Shown: positions 7,059 to 14,500 of the stretch, in pieces | How positions within the stretch are numbered: position 1 is the first letter of the stretch | Layout of the letters: each line of letters starts with the position of its first letter | Assembly (NCBI GenBank): GCA_046155505.1 | Contig: JBJXFK010000279.1 | Coordinates: 1 to 15,829, forward strand | Direction: 5' to 3' | DNA length: 15,829 nucleotides | Source: JBJXFK01 sp046155505 | GTDB lineage: Bacteria > Planctomycetota > Phycisphaerae > UBA1845 > Fen-1342 | The notes under the pieces: model-generated | Told to the model about the DNA's origin: nothing | Database searches by the model: none | Seen by the model: the letters and a program-made list of their open reading frames with translations, nothing else | Translations under genes and position numbers: made by a program

Positions 7059-7934
7059 TTAGACGCTCTGATCCGGATTCTGTGGTTCCCGGAGCTCGTC
7101 CGGCGTACTCGATAGCTGCCGTTTCTTGCTGGAGGCCACTCGGCGTTCGACCTTTTTTACATCTTCGGCGGGGGGCAGTTTCTCCGGCGCGATGCCGCTC
7201 TTTCCGAGCAGTGCTCTGACTTCGCGATTGTTCTTTACGTGCTCACTCGAGATCGTCGGCTCGCTCGAAAGACCAAACTGCTTGATGTTGAAATTCGTGA
7301 TCTCATTTGCAAAGTCCTTGGCCTTGATCGTGATCGTCGGCAGAAAGTCGGCCAGGGGACGCGAATGCGGCACATTTAGACGCTTCTTCATGTCGGCCGT
7401 CGTCTGTCCGCCGAAAAGTGCCTGATCACCTTTGCTGCGGATTCGGGCGAAGCTCTCGTTCTCACGCAATCGCTCGAAGATCAGACCGGAAAGCTCCTTT
7501 TCTGAACGCGTCAATTTGTGGCGGGCACTGATTCGCTCGGCTTCGGCGAGTCGCTGCTCGATCACTTCCTGACGTCGCGTCTGGACCGCGAAATACGACT
7601 GCGCGAATGCGATCGGGTCTTTCGCAGGATCACCATTCTGGGCAATCAGATAGCAGGCGTACCGGGTGAGCGCGATATCGGCGATCGGGCGCTGCGCGCC
7701 GGAACCCGTGGCGACCATTTTCGTGATATCACGAAAATGGTTGAGCGGATCGGAACCCGCGTTGCGACAAGCGGTTATCGCCTTCTCGATGACGTTGGCG
7801 AAGTTCTCCCAGCGGGTGTACCCGAGCAGCATTTGCAAGTCACGTGCAGCCCAGTACTCGGTTGCGGTCTCGTCGTGCCGCTGGACGAGCGATTCAAAGC
7901 TGGAATGCAGCCGGACGATGGTGTCACGGTCCAT
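7059..7934 (-). CDS. dinD: DNA-damage-inducible protein D homologue (DinD)
   Basis: A 291-residue protein that aligns along its length with my recollection of E. coli DinD (274 residues). Shared blocks are YWAARDLQMLLGYTRWENF (28-46), HFRDITKMV (66-74), LTRYACYLIAQNGDPAK (89-105), YFAVQTRRQEV (114-124), the ALFGG turn (172-176), and the tail NNREVRALLGKSGIAPEKLP. E. coli DinD belongs to the LexA/SOS regulon and is reported to antagonise RecA function. The start is ATG 7934, with AGGAGG (7942-7947) seven bases away; the frame extends to 8054 without support. I could not find a clear LexA box upstream. A weak promoter (TTGAAC at 7977-7982, TAGGGT at 7954-7959, spacing 17) is possible. A perfect 28-bp palindrome sits inside the gene. 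Neighbours are unrelated, so it probably stands as an accessory gene. Confidence 0.9.
   Translation of the reverse strand: MDRDTIVRLHSSFESLVQRHDETATEYWAARDLQMLLGYTRWENFANVIEKAITACRNAGSDPLNHFRDITKMVATGSGAQRPIADIALTRYACYLIAQNGDPAKDPIAFAQSYFAVQTRRQEVIEQRLAEAERISARHKLTRSEKELSGLIFERLRENESFARIRSKGDQALFGGQTTADMKKRLNVPHSRPLADFLPTITIKAKDFANEITNFNIKQFGLSSEPTISSEHVKNNREVRALLGKSGIAPEKLPPAEDVKKVERRVASSKKRQLSSTPDELREPQNPDQSV
7714..7741. repeat. perfect 28-bp palindrome inside dinD
   Basis: Bases 7714-7741 equal their own reverse complement, with arms ACCATTTTCGTGAT and ATCACGAAAATGGT and no loop. They encode the conserved HFRDITKMV block of DinD (residues 66-74), so protein constraint explains part of the sequence but not the full symmetry. 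Confidence 0.9.
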
Positions 7935-8145
7935 GGCGCGACCTCCTAACGAAACCCTACCACGCTCGGATTGGTGGTTCAAGCCGAAATTAGTTCTCCG
8001 GCGAGAAAATTCGATCGGGTGTGTCCCGTTCGAGCAGTGATTTCGTCGCGTCATCGACTGACGCCCTGCGACGACTGGTACGACGGACCGGCAGTCGAAG
8101 CGATCGGGAATGCGCGATCGCGGTGGTCGGCGGGCCGGTCCGCGG

Positions 8146-8220
8146 CGACGCCGAATGGATGCTTGGAGTTCCCGCGAAGCTCCCGCAGACGCTTGGCAGA
8201 GGCTCGCTCATAGAGGCCAC
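8146..8220 (-). repeat. repeat family R2, copy 2, after the J-domain gene
   Basis: On the minus strand the repeat starts within about seven bases of the J-domain stop codon with GGTGGCCTCTATGAGCGAGC. It continues as in copy 1 through AAGCGTCTGCGGGAGCT and CCAAGCATCCATTCGGCG. Orientation relative to the upstream gene is the same as for copies 1 and 3. Confidence 0.7.
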
Positions 8221-8226
8221 CCGTCC

Positions 8227-9045
8227 CTAGTTTAGAATTCTCTTCAATCGTTGGTACGCATTCGTAATCTCTTTGAACTTCGCGACCGCAAGTTCAATCA
8301 AATGAGGTGGTACCTTCTGACCACTCAGCATATCGGGATGATACTTCTTGCACGCGTCGCGATAAGCCGCCTGAACCTGCTCCCAGGTTGCACCGATCTT
8401 CAATCCCAATGTCTCATAATCGTTCGCTGCACCTGAAACGGAAGGGCTCGGGTCTGGCTCTTCTTCGGTATCATCGTCGTCAAAATCATCATCATCCACG
8501 TCATCATCTTCCAGATCATCGTCATCCGCGGCCGAATGCGATCCTTGGAATGTCTGATTCTGTCGGTCCATTATTTCTAGCCGAGATCTAAGCGACTCGA
8601 ATGCTAGGTCGTGTTCCGCTTCGGCCTCCTTGTGAAAGAACTCGGCGCAGGTTTTGTCAAAACGCATTGCGCTTGGCGCAGCAAAGAACAGCGTTACCGC
8701 GGTTCGACCGTCGTTCCGCACGGAGTAGCTCAAAGTGACTGTAATTGGCACCTCGTGCCAATAGACACTTTGCACTGCGGGCATGCTCGTGATAGACGGA
8801 TTTCCCCGCCGAAATACCTGTTGAACGGGCGTGTACGAGTCGAGAACGCACGAGCGTTCGTTGCAAAAAAAGAAGCGGAAAAACTCCTGCATTGCGGGAA
8901 TCGAAAGAGGTGAGTAAATGTCACCGTTCCACGTGATGGACGTGAAGGTCGGGTTCTGCCGTTCGTGCTGGGCTATGAGCAAACACGCCGCAAAAAAGAG
9001 CAGCGCTACCGGAATTCCGCAAATCTCGGCTGCGGCCAGCAACAT
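8227..9045 (-). CDS. membrane-anchored J-domain protein with acidic linker
   Basis: A 272-residue protein in three parts. Residues 2-24 form one membrane helix (AAEICGIPVALLFFAACLLI), followed by a domain I do not recognise (25-170). Residues 173-200 are a run of Asp and Glu (DDDDLEDDD and similar). Residues 208-272 are a J-domain with YETLGLK, YRDACKKYHPDM (HPD at 236-238) and FKEITNAYQRL. The HPD tripeptide is what stimulates the ATPase of DnaK-type chaperones, so the J-domain should face the cytoplasm and recruit Hsp70 to the membrane; this is inferred from the family. The frame remains open to a GTG at 9165, but the extra 40 codons use rare codons and have no ribosome binding site. ATG 9045 also has only a weak one, so the start is uncertain. 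Confidence 0.8.
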   Translation of the reverse strand: MLLAAAEICGIPVALLFFAACLLIAQHERQNPTFTSITWNGDIYSPLSIPAMQEFFRFFFCNERSCVLDSYTPVQQVFRRGNPSITSMPAVQSVYWHEVPITVTLSYSVRNDGRTAVTLFFAAPSAMRFDKTCAEFFHKEAEAEHDLAFESLRSRLEIMDRQNQTFQGSHSAADDDDLEDDDVDDDDFDDDDTEEEPDPSPSVSGAANDYETLGLKIGATWEQVQAAYRDACKKYHPDMLSGQKVPPHLIELAVAKFKEITNAYQRLKRILN

Positions 9046-9291
9046 GGACACGCTCGGTGAGTTTTCTCGATGGATGCCGACTAGCCAGTTTAACAGGCGG
9101 AGTGGTCCAATTCTAGCTGGTTGGCAGTTCCGGTTCAAAAGGGAATTGGAGCCTGAGACCGGCACCCATGTCGGGGTTTAGGAGAGCGCTCGATTTTGGA
9201 GAGCGTCTAAGCCGAGTGTTCGTTTTTGCAGTCTCGTCAGGTTGTGCAAGCTATGACGGTCGGCACGGTTGTTTGTGGCTCGATGCGGTTT

Positions 9292-9349
9292 GAAGACATG
9301 CCCGCCCTCGGGTAGCGGCAGTGGCGTGGCGCTGGAGCGATGCCACCGG
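9292..9349 (-). repeat. dispersed intergenic repeat, copy 2 (related to 1482-1547)
   Basis: It begins GAAGACATGCCC on the plus strand and ends GATGCCACCGG, as in copy 1, with a related but six-base-shorter core. It abuts R2 copy 3 with only two bases between, so two repeat families are fused here. Confidence 0.45.
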
Positions 9350-9351
9350 CC

Positions 9352-9388
9352 CAGACGCTTGACAGAGGCTCGCTCATAGATGCCACCC
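9352..9388 (-). repeat. repeat family R2, copy 3 (short), after the DUF4062-like gene
   Basis: The minus strand reads GGGTGGCATCTATGAGCGAG and continues to AAGCGTCTG, starting four bases after the stop codon at 9392. Only the first 37 bases of the family are present; the rest is replaced by the other repeat (9292-9349). Confidence 0.65.
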
Positions 9389-9391
9389 GCC

Positions 9392-10306
9392 TCAGGCTCC
9401 GCGGATGGCGTTCTTCACGTACGCATCTAACGCCCCGAACGAGCTATTGATCGACGCAGAATTATGTGCACGCAGAAAGTTGGCGACTTCACTCCATCGA
9501 AAACACCTTCGATATTCCTGAATCTTGCACGCAGCGTCACAAAACGCGGTTCGCGCGTCCTGCATAACCGCAAGCAAGTTTGCCGGAATAAAGGGAACTT
9601 CCTCGTCAATTCGACTGGCAAACCTGTTTGCGAGCTCACATGCGCAGGTACCAATTTCCTCAAACGTACTCTCGCTCGTGCGACAGACCAGATCAAAAGT
9701 GCTAGCTGGAAACATGAACCGTTGTAGTTCAGCATATGCATTCTGCGCGTGCTTGTAGAGATCGCGCATGAGCTCGCGATTCGGATATGCCTTGGATTCA
9801 GAAACGTCGCTCGGTTTAGTTCGCGTGCGACTTGGCTCAATTTTGCTCAACAGCGCCGTGATTTTTGATTCGAGGTCTCTTGTGTCGCGGTACTCGGCAT
9901 ATAGCGAGTTTGACTTTAGCTGATCGCGAAATTCCTGTGACCGCTTGAGTTCATTGGCCGGCGTGCTCACAGAAATGTCGCCACAATACAAGTAGACATG
10001 GACCGACTTTCCGCCCTCATGCAACCACTTGATTTCGGCAATCGTGCCCTCACCGATACGAACTCGAATGATGGCGACCATCAGGTCGCAGTCATCGACA
10101 AGTTGCTTGTTGATCGCTTCCTGCGCGGGCACCCCGAAATCGGGGATCGACGCGGACTCCCATCGAACGGGTCTGAAAATTAGCGATCGAGACTTTGCAT
10201 GGATCGCGTTCCACGACGTGATGGTTTTCTCGACGGAATCTCTCTCGTCGGCGGTGTCTGCTGCCGATCCGATTAATACGTCAACGACTTCTGCCGAAAA
10301 CGACAC
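9392..10306 (-). CDS. DUF4062-like protein with helical C-terminal domain
   Basis: A 304-residue protein. Residues 8-150 follow the DUF4062-type pattern: VLIGSAADTADERDSVEKTI, PVRWESASIPDFGVPAQEAI, NKQLVDDCDLMVAIIRVRIG, and GTIAEIKWLHEGGKSVHVYLY. Related Rossmann-like modules occur at the N-terminus of STAND/NLR-like and other signalling or defence proteins, where they are predicted sensors or effectors. Residues 165-304 are helical and unfamiliar to me (YKHAQNAYAELQRFMFPAS, with several Cys). No membrane segment is present. The GTG at 10306 is preceded by GGAGG seven bases away. A TACAAT (10332-10337) about 25 bases upstream could be a -10 box without a good -35. The terminator at 10510-10538 separates it from the nrdJ operon. 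A conflict-system role is inference. Confidence 0.75.
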   Translation of the reverse strand: MSFSAEVVDVLIGSAADTADERDSVEKTITSWNAIHAKSRSLIFRPVRWESASIPDFGVPAQEAINKQLVDDCDLMVAIIRVRIGEGTIAEIKWLHEGGKSVHVYLYCGDISVSTPANELKRSQEFRDQLKSNSLYAEYRDTRDLESKITALLSKIEPSRTRTKPSDVSESKAYPNRELMRDLYKHAQNAYAELQRFMFPASTFDLVCRTSESTFEEIGTCACELANRFASRIDEEVPFIPANLLAVMQDARTAFCDAACKIQEYRRCFRWSEVANFLRAHNSASINSSFGALDAYVKNAIRGA

Positions 10307-10629
10307 GAGGAAACCTCCGATAGTTCGTCGAATTGTACATCTTGGCCGACTGCCGCGAGCAGGATGGTAGCCCTCTCAGTCCACGCGACATGCGGAAACG
10401 ACGCGCACCCGGCGATCGCGAGTGGAGCCGTCGTTCGTGGTGCGGGTGCGTGGAATTCCGATCAAGTTGGCGAACTCGGACGGGCGTGGGCTGGGAGTCC
10501 GAGGTCCGCAAAAAACGGGGCAGGTGGCACGGCCCCGTCGCGCTCTACTAGTCTGCAAATTCATCATGCAGCGGAATCCACTCGGCTATTTGTCGATCGC
10601 CAGCGAAGACCGCCGTTCGCCACTCTAAC
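10307..10629. other. 323-base gap with terminator, no gene seen
   Basis: The gap holds the intrinsic terminator of the upstream operon (10510-10538) and, near its left end, the ribosome binding site and a possible -10 box (10332-10337) of the DUF4062-like gene. Frames through the remaining sequence are Arg-rich and unsupported. Confidence 0.5.
10510..10538 (-). terminator. intrinsic terminator of the nrdJ operon
   Basis: On the minus strand ACGGGG and CCCCGT (10533-10538 and 10515-10520) pair around a 12-base loop, and a run of six T follows (10515-10510). It lies about 90 bases after the stop of the 59-residue gene and before the DUF4062-like gene, so it should end the leftward operon. Confidence 0.75.
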
Positions 10630-10809
10630 TCACATCCCGGCCGGCGGCTGTGTTGGCGGAGGAGCCGACGGCGCCGGCGGGGTCGGTGGCGAAGGTGGTG
10701 CTACATTGATCGGTGCCAGCGGCGGCTTCGTTCCCTCAAAGTACCGTTGGGGATCACTGACACGTGAGTCAATCTTGGATGGCACGATCGACTTCTCATT
10801 GGCGGACAT
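10630..10809 (-). CDS. 59-residue proline-rich protein
   Basis: A short gene with a strong ribosome binding site: GGGAGG ends six bases before ATG 10809. The first 30 residues are mixed and charged (MSANEKSIVPSKIDSRVSD, then PQRYFEGTKPP). The last 25 are mostly Pro and Ala (APPSPPTPPAPSAPPPTQPP) and end in AGM. There is no signal peptide or membrane segment. It starts 24 bases after the stop of the membrane protein at 10834, so the two are very likely co-transcribed and may act together, with the proline tail a possible binding arm. The intrinsic terminator follows about 90 bases on. Function is unknown. Confidence 0.65.
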   Translation of the reverse strand: MSANEKSIVPSKIDSRVSDPQRYFEGTKPPLAPINVAPPSPPTPPAPSAPPPTQPPAGM

Positions 10810-10833
10810 TGCAAACCTCCCACATGTGGTCAG

Positions 10834-11286
10834 TCACACGTTGACGACGACAAATATGCACAGTAATACCAGTCCGATTGCAAACGCGACGCCGGCAGTT
10901 CGGTCGAGAAAATCAATTCGATTGTAGTCTGGGTCTTGCAATTGGCGCGTACGTGCCCGAACACAAAATGAGTCGTCCAGTGAGCTGGCACATTCATCGA
11001 GGATTTGCTGAAAATGCTCACTTGATCTTGCGCTCGCTCGCATCGAGAGAAGCGCAGCTGCCATCGACGCACCAAGACTCAACCACGCTAATACCAGCAC
11101 GTACTTGCAGGTAGGCACTTCCGGCCGCACTATTTCCTTTACAAACGCGAGCGAAATGCCAAGCAATGCCGACGAGAGCGTAAGGAGTGCCTTGGACAGA
11201 TTGTCCGCCTGCTTGCAGTAATGCTCGTAAGTCTGCTTTCGCAGTTCGAGGTATACAGCCAGGTTAGAATTCCCTTCGCCGGGCAT
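10834..11286 (-). CDS. small three-helix membrane protein (SLATT-like layout)
   Basis: A 150-residue protein with a charged amphipathic N-terminus (YLELRKQTYEHYCKQADNL), two close membrane helices (about 30-48 and 62-83), a soluble stretch of about 40 residues, and a third helix at the very C-terminus (126-149, GVAFAIGLVLLCIFVVVNV). The pattern 'two helices, loop, one helix' after a 'K..Y...C...ad..sk.ll.lss..lg.sl.f' start resembles small membrane proteins seen in mobile and conflict gene sets, including SLATT-type effectors; I cannot prove membership. ATG 11286 has GGAG five bases upstream. It lies 46 bases after the 74-residue gene and 24 before the proline-rich gene, in the same operon direction as nrdJ. 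Confidence 0.75.
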   Translation of the reverse strand: MPGEGNSNLAVYLELRKQTYEHYCKQADNLSKALLTLSSALLGISLAFVKEIVRPEVPTCKYVLVLAWLSLGASMAAALLSMRASARSSEHFQQILDECASSLDDSFCVRARTRQLQDPDYNRIDFLDRTAGVAFAIGLVLLCIFVVVNV

Positions 11287-11332
11287 GCCTACTCCATCGA
11301 TCGTCGCCCCATTAGCGCCAGCCGTGACCCTC

Positions 11333-11557
11333 CTACTCTTTAAGATAGCTCATATCTGGTTCAGTACCCAAAGCGACTTCAATTATCAGTTCGCCCTCAT
11401 TCTCGATGTCAACCGCTGTGATCGTCTTGCCGTATCCGACTTTCCATGTGCCGTCGTGGTAAGTCATACCTACCATCGGAACGAACGGCAGCTCGACGAG
11501 CTTGAAAACCGGCCGTCCCGGGGTGCCCTCAAGGAATACGCAAAGTCGAGTCATCAT
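11333..11557 (-). CDS. 74-residue protein encoded directly behind nrdJ
   Basis: A small, probably beta-rich cytoplasmic protein (FLEGTPGRPVFKLVELPFV, then YHDGTWKVGYGKTITAVDIE). I do not recognise a family. ATG 11557 is nine bases from an AGGAGG (11567-11572) lying next to the nrdJ stop codon, so translation is probably coupled. A second ATG three bases on and a GTG at 11584 inside nrdJ are other possible starts. Its place suggests co-expression with ribonucleotide reductase, but no role can be read from the residues. Confidence 0.7.
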   Translation of the reverse strand: MMTRLCVFLEGTPGRPVFKLVELPFVPMVGMTYHDGTWKVGYGKTITAVDIENEGELIIEVALGTEPDMSYLKE

Positions 11558-11577
11558 GTTCTCAATCCTCCTCTGAT

Positions 11578-14500
11578 TCAGCACGCCGCCCAGCCGCAGC
11601 TATGGCATTTACGGCAGCCTTCTTCCATCGTCAGGCCGCTGTCGCATTCGGGGCAGTGGACCTTGTAGTGCTGGGCGATGTCGTGGGTCTGGCGGACGCG
11701 GGTCGAGGAGGAGCCGGCGGCGGTCGTCGTTGACTCGATTTCCGTCGTCGTCGCCTCGGCGTAGGTCCACTCGGCGTCGACGTGCTCATCCTCGTGCGTC
11801 TCGATCAGGGCGATCGCCGTCTCGGTGGCGATGATGGCGCTATCGTCGTCGTGGTGGCCGTTGCCATTGCCGTTGGCCAATGCGGCGGCGGCCTGCAGGA
11901 CGTTGGCGACCGCAGCGGTCGAGCGGCCGGGTTCATCGGCGATGGGCGGCAGGGTCGAGGCCTTGATGCGCTGATCCATCGCCGTCGGGCCGCTGTCGCT
12001 GGTGAGCGATGAGTGGCACGGCGCGGCGGGGCCGCTCGCCGGTGCGCCCTGCAAGCCACCGCTACGCGAACCCGCCAGGGGCACATCGACGGGTGCCGGC
12101 ATGGCCGGGGCCGGGGCGGCGTGGCCGGAGCCACCGTTGCCATGCCCGCCATTGCCGGAGCCGGCGCTCGGGACGCTTGTGTGGCCATGACCGCCATTGC
12201 CGCCGCCGTTGCCCGGCGCTGCGACGCTATCGGTCTTGGCCACGTAGTTTGGGTTGTCGAGCTGGGCCGGGTCGATTTCGCCCAGCAGCAACGGCTTCAA
12301 GCCAAAGCGTTCTTTGGCCCGCATGTACTTTTTCAGGGCGCAGGCGAGGCCGTCGCCGAGGGACATGATGCGGCCGGCCTTGGTCGGGATCTGGAGCGAT
12401 GAGCCGATGCCCTCAAGCTGCTTGATGACGTGCTTGATGGAGCCGCCGGAGCGGAGCCAGAGCGAGATCATGCGGCAGATGGCTTCGAGATCGCTGGTGG
12501 CGACGTCGCCGCCCTTGCCGAGTTGGGCGAAGACCTCGAGCTCGCGTTCGGCGCGTGGCTCGACGGTGATTTTGACGTGCATGTTGCCGAATGGCGTCAT
12601 CTGGCGAATGCGCAGGCCGGAGACGATCTCGGGCAGGTCGGCGGGTTCGAGATTGCGCGGCCGCGCGACCGGCACTTCGCGAATGACCTCTTTGATGACT
12701 TCGCGGATGACTTCCTTGACGACGACGACGGTCTCGACGGCGGGAGCGGCGTCGGGCACCGAGGCCCGATCGCTACCGTCGATTTTGGATTTTGGATTTT
12801 GGATTTTGGATTCGGCGGCCGCATCCGCGCCGTCCGCCTTCGTGCCTTCGTGCCTCCGTGCCTCCGTGCCTTCGCTGTGCTTCTTTTCGCTGTCCTTGAG
12901 GGCCATCGGCTGGAAGGCGCGGCAGCCGTCACGGTAGACGGTGACGCCCTTGCACTTCATCTCGTAGGCGAGGCGATAGATCTGCTCGACCTCGCCCGGG
13001 GTGGCGGCGTTGGGGAAGTTGATCGTCTTGCTGATCGACGAATCGTTGTGGCGCTGGAAGCCGGCCTGCATCTGCATGTGCCAGCTCGGCGCGATGTCGT
13101 GGGCGCAGACGAAGACCGACTTGATGTCGTCGGGCACGGTGTCGATGTGGTGCAGCGTGCCCTCGGTCGCGAGGCGGTCGAGCAGCTCGGGCGAGAGGAA
13201 GCCGCGGGCGGCGGCGACCTTGCGGAAGGTGTCGTTCACCTCGACCAGCGGCTTTTCGCCCTGCTTCTGGCCGCGGAGGACGTTTCGGAAGAACGCGAGC
13301 GAGAACATGGGTTCGATGCCGCCGGAGCAGTTGGCGATGATGCTGATCGTTCCGGTGGGCGCGACGGTGGTGGTGCAGGCGTTGCGCATGAGGCGGTTGT
13401 GCTTGGTCTGCCAGTGCGAGCCGTACCAATTGGGGAACACGCCGCGGCACTTGGCGAGGTATTCGCTGTAGTTGTGGGCTTCGTCGTTGATGAACTTCAT
13501 GAAGCGCTCGCCCCAGGCGACGCCGTCGTCGCTGCAATAGGCGACATTCAGCTTGTAGAGTGCGTCGGCGAAGCCCATGACACCGAGGCCGATCTTGCGG
13601 TTGTTTTTGCAGATCGTGTCGATCTGTTCGAGCGGATAGTTGTTGGCGTCGATGACGTTGTCGAGGAAACGCGTCGAAACATGGACGCATTCTCGCATGG
13701 CGTCCCAATCGACGCTGGCCTGCGGCGTGCATTCATTGCGGATGAAATTGCCGAGATTGATGCTGCCGAGGTTGCAGGCCTCATACGGCAGCAGGGGCTG
13801 CTCGCCACAGGGGTTGGTGGCTTCCATACGGCCGATGTGCGGCGTCGGGTTGGTCTCGTTGATGCGGTCGATGAAGACCACGCCAGGTTCGCCGGTCTGC
13901 CAGGCGTTCTGGATGATGAAGTTCCACACGTCGCGCTTGGTGTACACCTTGCCCGCAAGCTCGGCCGGGACGGAGCCGGTGACGGTGGGCGTGGTGAAAT
14001 AGGCCTTGCGCTGCTCGGTGAGTGGCTCGACCTCGTTGAACGGGATGAGGCTGCGGATGTCGTACTTCCAGATCTCGACGTCGCGCGGGATCAGGAATGC
14101 CTGACCGGTGCGCGGGTTGCGGACGACCTGCGGCGAGTCGGGATCAGCGATGTACTCGTTCATCCACTGGTCGGTGACTTTGACCGAGATGTTGTAATTG
14201 GTGAACTGGCTGAGGTCCTGCTTGGCGTGCAGGAATTTGAGGATGTCGGGGTGATGGATGTACATCATGCCCATGTTCGCACCGCGGCGGAAGGCACCCT
14301 GCTGGATGGCGTTGGTGGCTTCGCTGAAGGCGCGCCAGAAGGTGATGGGGCCGCTGGTGGTGCCGCCGCTGCTGGAGATGTAGTCGCCGGTGGGGCGGAG
14401 TTCGTCGAAGGCGAAGCCCGTGCCGCCGCCGGCCTTTTGGATGAGGGCGGTGTGCTTGATGCTGTCGAAGATGTCGTTGATCGAGTCGCGCACGGGCAGG

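Larger units (their letters stand above)
9046..9391. other. 346-base gap with two repeats
   Basis: Apart from the possible N-terminal extension of the J-domain gene (9046-9165), this gap contains a second copy of the GAAGACATGCC repeat (9292-9349) joined directly to R2 copy 3 (9352-9388). Between 9166 and 9291 I see no gene and no convincing promoter. Confidence 0.5.

Noticed and set aside
7935..8054. N-terminal extension of dinD to 8054
   Set aside because: The internal ATG at 7934 has a near-perfect AGGAGG at good spacing and fits the family N-terminus; the extension is Arg-rich and unlike DinD.
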